Assembly (NCBI GenBank): GCA_013042825.1
Contig: JABDPL010000242.1
Coordinates: 1 to 11,996, forward strand
Direction of reading: 5' to 3'
Origin: Flavobacteriaceae bacterium
Lineage (GTDB): Bacteria; Bacteroidota; Bacteroidia; Flavobacteriales; Flavobacteriaceae
Length of the DNA stretch: 11,996 bases
The notes below the pieces were generated by a model. The model ran no database searches, had not been told where the DNA came from, and worked only from the letters and a program-made list of their open reading frames with translations. A program made the translations under genes and the position numbers. This document shows positions 6,720-11,996 of the stretch, piece after piece (positions within the stretch are counted from its first letter, which is position 1; each line of letters starts with the position of its first letter).

Positions 6720-7618
6720 GTGGCATAATCCCTGAGATCACAGGGGCCCTCCAGCAACACCCGCACAATTTGCAGGGTTCCATCATCTTTTGTTGCTATT
6801 TGCCATTTGATGAGGGAAATGGCTCCTGCCTCGATCTCTAATCCGGTTATGCTTCTCGGGTGAACGCAACTGCCATCATTGAAGAAGGCGATATCTCCCG
6901 GTTCCGGAAAACGCGGCCGATGGGTGTGACCTACAACCGTAACTCTGTTGTGATTATCGACGATCCATTTCTTGATTCGTCTCTCAATGCGGATCATCTC
7001 TTTATAATTCTTCGCAGGAGATGTGGGATCTGCTATCCCCATTACATTTAAAGGTTTCCAAAGAACCCTGACCATAAACCTGCTCCACCGCCAGAACAGA
7101 TAGTTCCACCAGTCGGCCTGATGACCATGGGCAAGAAAAATCTCCTGCCCTGTTTGTTCATGCTTCAGGACAATGGCTTCATTATATTCGATATTGCAAA
7201 ATAGCTCTTCGTCATTTCCTGTTTTAGGATCAAAGTAAGTTGACAGATGTTTTTCAACGTACTCAGGATTTCTGAAGACCATATCATGATTGCCCCAGAT
7301 CATATGCAGGCGCTGCTCCTCATGGAATTGCTTCATAAGCAGGAATACATTCTTATGAGCTTCAAGTATGGACCTGAATGATAGATTTTCCCATAATTCA
7401 TCGCCATCGCCCAGCTCACAGTATTGAAAGCCTTCTGAATAATAGTACTTCAGCGCATGAAAATAGATGTTCCGGTTATTGGCAAAATCATCGGCGAAGC
7501 TGTTATCACCGCGGTGACAGTCACTGAAAAGAATAAATTTAGAATTATCGTTAAAGGGAATTCGCTTAGCCTCCCGGTAAGCCCTGTTTAATAATCGCTT
7601 TGATGACAAAAGGCCCAT
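6713..7618 (-). CDS. Calcineurin-like metallophosphoesterase
   Basis: Cytoplasmic dinuclear metal-dependent phosphoesterase of the calcineurin-like superfamily (301 residues). The full metal-ligand set is visible in order: D33 and H35 (FSDCHRGD), D71 (LGDGDELWEN), N110-H111-D112 (WGNHD), H164 and H166 (LAHGHQADWW), and H231 and H233 (VVGHTHRPRFP). The GDxxELW block resembles LpxH-like UDP-2,3-diacylglucosamine hydrolases, but the protein is longer than LpxH (about 240) and the WNYLFWRWSRFMVRVLWKPLN segment at 171-191 is a distinct amphipathic insertion. The substrate is unknown; nucleotide, lipid A precursor or phosphoprotein are all possible. It has no signal peptide. The ATG at 7618 lies 12 bp after the stop of the SGNH hydrolase gene, so both are probably cotranscribed. 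A 5-bp hairpin with a T-run overlaps its stop. Confidence 0.85.
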   Translation of the reverse strand: MGLLSSKRLLNRAYREAKRIPFNDNSKFILFSDCHRGDNSFADDFANNRNIYFHALKYYYSEGFQYCELGDGDELWENLSFRSILEAHKNVFLLMKQFHEEQRLHMIWGNHDMVFRNPEYVEKHLSTYFDPKTGNDEELFCNIEYNEAIVLKHEQTGQEIFLAHGHQADWWNYLFWRWSRFMVRVLWKPLNVMGIADPTSPAKNYKEMIRIERRIKKWIVDNHNRVTVVGHTHRPRFPEPGDIAFFNDGSCVHPRSITGLEIEAGAISLIKWQIATKDDGTLQIVRVLLEGPCDLRDYATE

Positions 7619-7630
7619 ACAGGAACCAAT

Positions 7631-8383
7631 TTACTCAATTTTTTCAAGAGCAATAGGCAGGAGTCGTTCAATAAAGCGGGTATAGGCCTGTTCAGAGGGA
7701 TGTAGGCCGTCTGAGGCAACCAGGGTGGGTTCATCCAATCCCATTCTGGTAATATCGGTTATATCGAGAAATGTGATATTTCTTTGAATTGCGTATGATC
7801 TTGCGAAGTCATTGTAGGCATCGATCTCGTCTGAAATCTCAGAAGGATCTGATGTCGATTGGCCGAATGGTGTATAGGCATAGTCGGGGATAGATAGTAC
7901 TACAACCTTATCTGCCCTGTTGTTCGCCCTCTGCAGAGCTTCGTCAACTAATTGCGGAAATTGAATTTCATATTGTGAAAACGGAAGGCCCTGGTATTGG
8001 TTGTTCACGCCTATGAGAAGGGTGACGAGGTCAAAATTATCTGCAGGATGCTGAGATTCGATAGCACTTAAAAGATTTGCTGTTGTCCAGCCGGTTTCTG
8101 CGATAACTTCCAACTCAACAATGCTTACATTTTCAATGGTATTATATAATTGATTCTTCAACTGGAATGGAAATCCGCAGGTGTTGCAGACACTCTCACC
8201 TTTGGTATAGGAGTCGCCTAGGCTCAGGATTTTGATGGAGATATCAGAGCTGTTTCCAACAATATCTTCTATATCGTAAGCATATGAATCGTCCTGTTTA
8301 CATGCTCCTAAACTCAGAATACCAAATACCGACAGGATCAGGTACAGGCGATTGAGAAGGATGATCGTGTTGGCCAGGATCAC
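7631..8383 (-). CDS. Lipoprotein SGNH/GDSL-family hydrolase
   Basis: Exported lipid-anchored esterase/lipase-like enzyme of the SGNH superfamily (250 residues). The N-terminus has a hydrophobic signal segment and a lipobox LGAC with Cys28. After the Cys come K-Q-D-D, an acidic pattern associated in Flavobacteriia with export to the outer surface (inference). Block I is LSLGDSYTKGE with nucleophile Ser58, block II includes Gly98 (ETGWTT), block III reads IGVNNQY with Gly125 and Asn127, and block V is SDGLHPS with Asp225 and His228, completing the catalytic set. The start is a GTG at 8383: no in-frame ATG occurs before the catalytic region, and a TAG lies three codons upstream. It is 6 bp after the acyl-CoA dehydrogenase stop. 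Substrate cannot be told; carbohydrate or acyl esters are typical. Confidence 0.85.
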   Translation of the reverse strand: MILANTIILLNRLYLILSVFGILSLGACKQDDSYAYDIEDIVGNSSDISIKILSLGDSYTKGESVCNTCGFPFQLKNQLYNTIENVSIVELEVIAETGWTTANLLSAIESQHPADNFDLVTLLIGVNNQYQGLPFSQYEIQFPQLVDEALQRANNRADKVVVLSIPDYAYTPFGQSTSDPSEISDEIDAYNDFARSYAIQRNITFLDITDITRMGLDEPTLVASDGLHPSEQAYTRFIERLLPIALEKIE

Positions 8384-8389
8384 AGCTAT

Positions 8390-9568
8390 CTATTTAAATG
8401 CATTAAGCCCGGTGATATCGAAACCTGTTATCAACAAGTGAATGTCGTGAGTTCCTTCATAGGTCACAACGCTTTCCAGGTTCATCATATGCCGCATGAT
8501 TGAATATTCACCGGTAATACCCATGCCTCCAAGCATTTGCCTGGCCTCCCGTGTAATGTTAAGCGCCATTTCAACATTGTTCCGCTTTGCCATGGAGATT
8601 TGAGCTGATGTCGCCCGGCCTTCATCACGCAATACCCCTAATCTCCAGGTGAGAAGTTGGGCCTTGGTAATCTCGGTGATCATCTCCGCCAGTTTTTTCT
8701 GTTGTAATTGGAACTGACCGATTGGCTTCCCAAACTGGATCCGTTCCCTGCTGTATCGAAGTGCTGTATCATAGCAATCCATAGCAGCACCAATGGCGCC
8801 CCAGGCTATGCCATAACGCGCTGAGTCCAAACATCCTAACGGAGCACCCAAACCTGTTTTATTTGGCAAAAGGTTTTCTTTTGGAACCTTTACGTTGTCG
8901 AAAATCAATTCGCCTGTGGCACTCGCCCGTAAGGACCATTTATTATGAGTTTCAGGTGTTGAGAATCCTTCCATGCCGCGTTCAACGATCAGGCCGTGAA
9001 TGCGTCCTTCTTCGTTCTTGGCCCAGACGACTGCCACCTGTGCGAACGGCGCATTGGATATCCACATCTTGGCTCCATTCAACAGATAATGGTCGCCCAT
9101 GTCTTTATAATTGGTGGTCATACCACCGGGATTTGACCCATGATCGGGCTCTGTTAATCCGAAACAACCCATCCATTCCCCGGAGGCTAATTTAGGGAGA
9201 AATTTCTGCCGTTGTTCCTCGGTTCCATATTTCCAAATAGGGTACATCACCAGTGAAGATTGTACCGAGGCTGTGCTTCGCACACCCGAATCCCCCCGCT
9301 CTATCTCCTGCATGATCAGTCCATAGGAAATCTGATCAAGACCGGCGCCACCATATTCCTCGGGAATATAAGGTCCGAATGCGCCTATCTCCGCCAATCC
9401 GTTTATGATCTGAACGGGGAACTCTGCCCGCTGCGCATACTCTTCAATGATTGGAGACACATCTCGCTTTACCCATTCACGGGTTGCATCGCGAACGAGT
9501 TTATGTTCCTCTGTTAAGAGTTCATCCAGTAAATAATAGTCGGGTGCTTCGAATAGATCTGGTTTCAT
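8390..9568 (-). CDS. gcdH: Acyl-CoA dehydrogenase, glutaryl-CoA dehydrogenase type
   Basis: FAD enzyme that most closely recalls glutaryl-CoA dehydrogenase, which oxidises and decarboxylates glutaryl-CoA to crotonyl-CoA in lysine and tryptophan breakdown. The 392-residue product has the acyl-CoA dehydrogenase layout. IPEEYGGAGLD lies at 68-78. SGVRSTASVQSSLVMYPI has Arg97 where human GCDH has its glutarate-binding Arg. The FAD/substrate block GCFGLTEPDHGSNPGGM is at 134-150, and RERIQFGKPIGQFQ at 274-287. The catalytic base is Glu371 in TYEGTHDIHLLITG. The ATG at 9568 gives the family start (MKPDLFEAPDYY). An in-frame TTG at 9604 is rejected because a -7 promoter element (9593-9600) would lie inside that coding extension. 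It is first of three tightly packed genes. The assignment to glutaryl-CoA rests on Arg97 and the EGTHDIH block; another short-chain substrate is possible. Confidence 0.86.
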   Translation of the reverse strand: MKPDLFEAPDYYLLDELLTEEHKLVRDATREWVKRDVSPIIEEYAQRAEFPVQIINGLAEIGAFGPYIPEEYGGAGLDQISYGLIMQEIERGDSGVRSTASVQSSLVMYPIWKYGTEEQRQKFLPKLASGEWMGCFGLTEPDHGSNPGGMTTNYKDMGDHYLLNGAKMWISNAPFAQVAVVWAKNEEGRIHGLIVERGMEGFSTPETHNKWSLRASATGELIFDNVKVPKENLLPNKTGLGAPLGCLDSARYGIAWGAIGAAMDCYDTALRYSRERIQFGKPIGQFQLQQKKLAEMITEITKAQLLTWRLGVLRDEGRATSAQISMAKRNNVEMALNITREARQMLGGMGITGEYSIMRHMMNLESVVTYEGTHDIHLLITGFDITGLNAFK

Positions 9569-9592
9569 GGATTGATCTGTTTTAATGGTATG

Positions 9593-9600
9593 CAAAAATA
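9593..9600 (-). promoter_or_regulatory. -7 promoter element of the acyl-CoA dehydrogenase unit
   Basis: The - strand octamer TATTTTTG matches the Bacteroidetes -7 consensus TAnnTTTG exactly and lies 24 nt before the ATG at 9568. No clear -33 TTG is seen at the right distance. Its position supports the ATG at 9568 over the upstream TTG as start codon. Confidence 0.55.
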
Positions 9601-9648
9601 ACAAAAAGCGCGGGCATATATAAAGAATAATACCAGTGATTTTTCCCG

Positions 9649-10176
9649 TTATTCCAGATAAAGATCAATCAGGCCTTCGGGTGTTCTGAGTTTGATCAGG
9701 CGGTTTTCCCGATCTACCGAAATGATGAACTCATCATTCATGGGAATCAGGATTTCGGTTCCGTTATAATCAATAACGAATAAGGCCTGGGCAGTTGAAT
9801 CATTTACCGAAACCACCTGGCCTATAGCCCCATGAAACTCGTCTTCTACACTGAAACCTATGATCTCATGATAGTAGAAAGCATTGCCCTTGAGTTCAGG
9901 GAGAAGGTTTAAGGGCAGGTAGAGTTCACTCCGTAAGAGCCTTTCGGCATCTTCTTCGGTATCGACATCCTCAAATTTGATGCGGAGCAGGTCACTCTTA
10001 TGAAACTGCGAATGCTTAACCATAAAGGGAATAAGGTCATTTCTGAATTGCACAAAAACAGCATCCAGTTTTTCATAGAGTTCGGGTTGATCGGTATCGA
10101 GCTTTGCAAGAACTTCGCCTTTAAAGCTGTATTTCTTCACGATCTTTCCCAGATAAAAACAATCCTCTTTCTTCAT
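9649..10176 (-). CDS. rimM: Ribosome maturation factor RimM
   Basis: RimM binds ribosomal protein uS19 and aids maturation of the 16S rRNA 3' (head) domain in the 30S subunit. The 175-residue product has the N-terminal barrel with the hallmark YLGKIVKKYSFKGEV at about 8-22. The C-terminal PRC-barrel begins near FYYHEIIGFSV (about 100-110) and ends with LIPMNDEFIISVDRENRLI and a short tail. Length is normal for RimM. It sits directly after rpsP in the widely conserved order rpsP-rimM; trmD and rplS, which follow in many bacteria, are not next here. The ATG at 10176 is 59 bp after the rpsP stop, and that gap contains a strong terminator-like hairpin ending 9 nt before the start codon. Confidence 0.95.
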   Translation of the reverse strand: MKKEDCFYLGKIVKKYSFKGEVLAKLDTDQPELYEKLDAVFVQFRNDLIPFMVKHSQFHKSDLLRIKFEDVDTEEDAERLLRSELYLPLNLLPELKGNAFYYHEIIGFSVEDEFHGAIGQVVSVNDSTAQALFVIDYNGTEILIPMNDEFIISVDRENRLIKLRTPEGLIDLYLE

Positions 10177-10181
10177 GGAAT

Positions 10182-10211
10182 AAAAAAACCCGGTCTCTGG
10201 AAACCGGGTTT
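10182..10211 (-). terminator. Terminator-like hairpin between rpsP and rimM
   Basis: On the - strand AAACCCGGT, an 8-nt loop (TTCCAGAG) and ACCGGGTTT form a perfect 9-bp stem (10203-10211 with 10186-10194), followed by four further T residues at 10182-10185. This is a textbook intrinsic terminator for the rpsP transcript. Its T-run ends 5 nt before the rimM ATG, so it should lower rimM expression by attenuation and could also block ribosome access. Confidence 0.85.
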
Positions 10212-10235
10212 AAAAGTATAAAATTGAAAATTAAT

Positions 10236-10880
10236 TTATTCTTCTTCAGTTGAGGCAGCAGCTTGTGTTTCTTCACCGGCTTCCTGTTCTGCTCCAGCGG
10301 CTTCAGCTTCTTCCGCAGCAGCTTCAGTTTCTTCCTCAGCAGCTTCAGTTTCTTCCACAGAAGCTTCAGTTTCTTCCGCAGCAGCTTCAGTTTCTTCCGC
10401 AGCAGCTTCAGTTTCTTCCACAGCAGCCTCGTCATCTACCGGAGGCGTAACTCGTGCTTCGCTTACGGCCTTTTCAGCCTCAAGTGCTTTATCCTTAGCT
10501 TCCGATTTTTCTTTTGCTATTCTATCGGCCTTAGCCTGGATCTTAGAAGCTTTTTCCTCTAACCACGCGTTTAATTTCTTTTCGGCTTCTTCCTCTGTAA
10601 GTGCCCCTTTTCTAACACCCTCAGCCAGATGTTTCTTCATCATAGCCCCTTTGTAGGAGAGTATGGCTCTTGCTGTTTCGGTTGGCTGAGCGCCGTTTTG
10701 TAACCATTTAACAGCTCCATCAACATCCAAATCAATAATAGCAGGGTTGGTGTTTGGGTTATAGCTTCCTAATTTTTCGAGAAATTTACCGTCGCGCTTT
10801 GCTCTTGTGTCTGCTGCAACTATCCAATAGAACGGTTTGCCTTTTTTACCGTGTCGTTGTAATCTGATCTTTACTGGCAT
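10236..10880 (-). CDS. rpsP: 30S ribosomal protein bS16 with long acidic C-terminal tail
   Basis: Ribosomal protein bS16 of the 30S subunit body. Residues 1 to about 80 are the conserved core: MPVKIRLQRHGKKGKPFYWI, then ADTRAKRDGKFLEKLGSYNP and AVKWLQNGAQPTETARAIL. A charged helix-like region follows (about 85-145, rich in Lys, Glu and Ala). The last 60 or so residues are made of Glu-Glu-Thr-Glu-Ala-Ala-Ala-like heptads and end in STEEE. Total length is 214 against about 80-90 for E. coli bS16; extensions of bS16 are known in Bacteroidetes, but this tail is built from near-identical 21-nt DNA repeats. It has a good -33/-7 promoter and a short leader, and is followed by an intrinsic terminator. 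The ATG at 10880 gives the universal MPVKIRL start. Confidence 0.97.
   Translation of the reverse strand: MPVKIRLQRHGKKGKPFYWIVAADTRAKRDGKFLEKLGSYNPNTNPAIIDLDVDGAVKWLQNGAQPTETARAILSYKGAMMKKHLAEGVRKGALTEEEAEKKLNAWLEEKASKIQAKADRIAKEKSEAKDKALEAEKAVSEARVTPPVDDEAAVEETEAAAEETEAAAEETEASVEETEAAEEETEAAAEEAEAAGAEQEAGEETQAAASTEEE
10297..10440 (-). repeat. 21-nt tandem repeats encoding the Glu/Ala tail of bS16
   Basis: Five near-identical 21-nt units run back to back (10318-10338, 10339-10359, 10360-10380, 10381-10401, 10402-10422). Each reads GCAGCTTCAGTTTCTTCC plus NCA on the + strand, with one G-to-A variation in the second base triplet position of unit 3 (GAA for GCA). A degenerate copy precedes (10297-10317) and a diverged partial copy follows (10423-10440). 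The length is a multiple of three, so each unit adds one in-frame heptad of the E-E-T-E-A-A-A type to bS16. Confidence 0.95.
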
Positions 10881-10895
10881 ATTCGATTAAATTTT

Positions 10896-10910
10896 AAGGT
10901 ACTCGACCTT
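10896..10910 (-). promoter_or_regulatory. Small hairpin in the rpsP 5' leader
   Basis: On the - strand AAGGT, loop CGAGT and ACCTT can form a 5-bp stem 15 nt before the rpsP ATG and inside the predicted leader. Leaders of ribosomal protein genes often carry autoregulatory RNA structures. I recall a proposal for a bS16 leader in Flavobacteria but cannot verify it here. The stem alone is short and could be chance. Confidence 0.35.
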
Positions 10911-10927
10911 GGTTATTAATAAGGGCG

Positions 10928-10956
10928 CAAAGATATTATATTTTTCTGATTTACAA
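10928..10956 (-). promoter_or_regulatory. Promoter of rpsP
   Basis: On the - strand TTG (10956-10954) is followed after 18 nt by TATCTTTG (10935-10928), an exact match to the Bacteroidetes -7 consensus TAnnTTTG at the expected spacing. Transcription should start near 10921, leaving a leader of about 40 nt before the rpsP ATG. Confidence 0.75.
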
Positions 10957-10979
10957 TTAATAGATCCTACTTTTTATCT

Positions 10980-10987
10980 TACATTTG
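10980..10987 (+). promoter_or_regulatory. -7 promoter element of the lipoprotein gene
   Basis: TACATTTG matches TAnnTTTG exactly and lies 43 nt before the ATG at 11031. No TTG is seen at the -33 distance. The 150 bp between this gene and rpsP therefore appear to hold two divergent promoters. Confidence 0.5.
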
Positions 10988-11030
10988 GGATTCCCCTATT
11001 GAACTTTGAATTCTCTAAATGATTTTCGAA

Positions 11031-11714
11031 ATGAAAAAATTATGGTATTCATTATTTATTTTGACGTTTTTATCCTCCTGCGATGATGTGCAGTTCAACA
11101 ATCCTGCCCTCCAGGGAATCAAGGATGGTAATGAATTGTGGCGTGCAACCTATAGTGCAGCCGATATAGATGCGGGTGGTCTTGTGGTCCAGGGAGGAAA
11201 TAATTCTGAAGTCCTGAGTTTAGTCACTACCCGCGATAATGTTGGAACATATTTATTGGGAGGGAATTATCAGAGTGAAGCCAGGTTCGAGGATGCTGAA
11301 GGAAATGTATTTTCAACCTTAAACCCCCCGGACCCTAGTATCTCTGTTTACCCTGCCGATGGTGAAATCGTAATTGTTGATTTTGAGAATTCAACCAATA
11401 CCGTATCCGGAACATTTAAATTCAATGCCTATACCGCAGATGGATTGCAAACCGTGAATTTTATCGAGGGTGAATTCTACCAGATTAAACTAACTGGCGG
11501 GTTATTAGTTCTTGGTGGCGGGACCAGTTGCCAGGATGCCGTAGCAAATGTTGCTGATGCCGAAGCTGCATTCCAGGGAACAGATAGTTCTATGCCAAAT
11601 TATACCGATTTGTGCAACGCTTATAAAGACGCCTTAGCGGTTCAGATTTTTTCATGTGGTGACAGTACCGGGACATTGCAGAGCATTATTGATTCACTTG
11701 GCGATTGCAATTGA
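11031..11714 (+). CDS. Lipoprotein of unknown function, flavobacterial type
   Basis: Predicted lipoprotein of 227 residues; I cannot assign a function. It starts MKKLWYSLFILTFLSSC, a short basic then hydrophobic signal with lipobox LSSC and lipidated Cys17. Two Asp follow the Cys, a pattern tied in Flavobacteriia to surface display (inference). The middle part (about 25-155) is rich in beta-type sequence with Gly and Asn, of the kind seen in small secreted Bacteroidetes domains such as DUF6252-like proteins; this likeness is from memory and uncertain. The last 65 residues hold four cysteines (SC, LC, SC, DC) in an alpha-helical-looking region, perhaps disulfide bonded. I chose the ATG at 11031 over the one at 11019 because it starts the signal with MKK. 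No gene shares its transcript in the window. Confidence 0.7.
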   Translation: MKKLWYSLFILTFLSSCDDVQFNNPALQGIKDGNELWRATYSAADIDAGGLVVQGGNNSEVLSLVTTRDNVGTYLLGGNYQSEARFEDAEGNVFSTLNPPDPSISVYPADGEIVIVDFENSTNTVSGTFKFNAYTADGLQTVNFIEGEFYQIKLTGGLLVLGGGTSCQDAVANVADAEAAFQGTDSSMPNYTDLCNAYKDALAVQIFSCGDSTGTLQSIIDSLGDCN

Positions 11715-11731
11715 TATAAAGAAAGTATTCC

Positions 11732-11767
11732 TAAAAATTAAAAGGGCGATCAATAAAGAACGCCCTT
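11732..11767 (-). terminator. Rho-independent terminator of the cytochrome c gene
   Basis: On the - strand AAGGGCG (11767-11761), a 12-nt loop and CGCCCTT (11748-11742) form a 7-bp GC-rich stem followed by TTAATTTTTA. It lies 25 bp past the stop of the cytochrome gene. On the + strand the stem is not followed by T residues, so it would end the lipoprotein transcript only poorly. Confidence 0.7.
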
Positions 11768-11792
11768 CTGAAATTTCGTGTTATAAGCTAGA

Positions 11793-11996
11793 TTATTCCT
11801 CAAGTGTTCGCACATAGTTTACGATCAGCCAAACATCCTCCGTATCCGGAATCTTCTTTTCATAGTTCGGCATGTCTCCTCGGCCTATATAACTTTTATA
11901 AAAGATGGCACCATCAGACTGAGCCTGGAATTCAGGTGTCGAGAAATCGCCAAGATCTCCTTCCTGGTCGGCAGCTTTTTGTCCATCGCCATAACC
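11793..11996 (-). CDS. Class I cytochrome c, C-terminal part only
   Basis: The last 67 codons of a gene that enters from the right edge of the window. The translation has GYGDGQKAADQEGDLGDFST, then FQAQSDGAIFYKSYIGRGDM with the likely axial heme ligand Met42 of the fragment, and ends PNYEKKI...DVWLIVNYVRTLEE. This is the C-terminal half of a monoheme class I cytochrome c: the GDMPNY loop and the final VWxIVNYVRTL helix are diagnostic. The CxxCH heme site should lie just before the visible part and is not seen. Such proteins are exported electron carriers or domains of respiratory enzymes; which one cannot be told from the fragment. The TAA at 11795-11793 is followed by a good terminator. Confidence 0.85.
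   Translation of the reverse strand, partial: GYGDGQKAADQEGDLGDFSTPEFQAQSDGAIFYKSYIGRGDMPNYEKKIPDTEDVWLIVNYVRTLEE

Noticed and set aside
7995..8020. Missing catalytic Asp in the SGNH block III (GVNN in place of GxND)
   Set aside because: The functional block III residue is Asn127, which is present; GVNNQY-type variants are common in Bacteroidetes SGNH hydrolases, so this is not a defect.
9569..9604. Twelve-residue N-terminal extension of the acyl-CoA dehydrogenase from a TTG codon at 9604
   Set aside because: The extension overlaps a perfect -7 promoter element, uses a rare start codon, and the ATG at 9568 gives the usual family start.
9608..9648. CGGG/CCCG pairing followed by T residues after rimM as its terminator
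   Set aside because: Only four base pairs with a loop of about 28 nt; not a credible intrinsic terminator.
10297..10440. The regular repeats as a CRISPR array or an intergenic satellite
   Set aside because: Units are directly adjacent with no spacers, are 21 nt long, and lie in frame within rpsP; long open frames on the opposite strand here are by-products of the repeat.

Overview
The window looks like ordinary chromosomal DNA from a member of the Flavobacteriia (Bacteroidetes). Four things point there: -7 promoter elements of the Bacteroidetes type (TAnnTTTG) instead of a sigma-70 -10 box, near absence of Shine-Dalgarno sequences, lipoproteins with a Cys followed closely by acidic residues, and a bS16 ribosomal protein with a long Glu/Ala-rich tail. 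Base composition is moderate and even, and I see no insertion sequence, prophage, CRISPR array, tRNA or rRNA.

Region 1 (1-6507) is about low-potential electron flow. On the + strand lies korB, the beta subunit of a 2-oxoacid (probably 2-oxoglutarate):ferredoxin oxidoreductase; a TAA at positions 2-4 is probably the end of korA. Converging on it from the - strand is a complete seven-gene operon rseC-rnfB-rnfC-rnfD-rnfG-rnfE-rnfA, packed with gaps of about 0-3 nt except for 52 nt between rnfB and rnfC. It encodes the six-subunit Rnf ferredoxin:NAD+ oxidoreductase, a membrane ion pump, plus the RseC accessory protein. KorAB could supply reduced ferredoxin from 2-oxoglutarate oxidation, and Rnf could pass those electrons to NAD+ while building an ion gradient.

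Region 2 (6508-9600) is a second - strand transcription unit: a glutaryl-CoA-type acyl-CoA dehydrogenase, a lipoprotein SGNH/GDSL hydrolase and a calcineurin-like metallophosphoesterase, with gaps of only 6 and 12 nt. A -7 element lies just before the dehydrogenase and a weak terminator follows the phosphoesterase. The roughly 205 bp between this unit and rseC hold no gene, but carry a + strand promoter-like pair with no gene behind it.

Region 3 (9649-10956) is rpsP-rimM on the - strand: ribosomal protein bS16 with an acidic tail encoded by 21-nt tandem repeats, then the 16S rRNA processing factor RimM. A strong terminator-like hairpin sits in the gap between them, directly before the rimM start. 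A good promoter and a small leader hairpin precede rpsP.

Region 4 (10957-11996) holds a + strand lipoprotein of unknown function, a - strand terminator, and the 3' end of a class I cytochrome c gene that runs out of the window. I found no clearly new multi-gene system. The points most worth checking are the KOR-Rnf pairing, the SGET flavinylation motif in RnfD, the hairpin between rpsP and rimM, the repeat-encoded bS16 tail and the orphan promoter-like pair.
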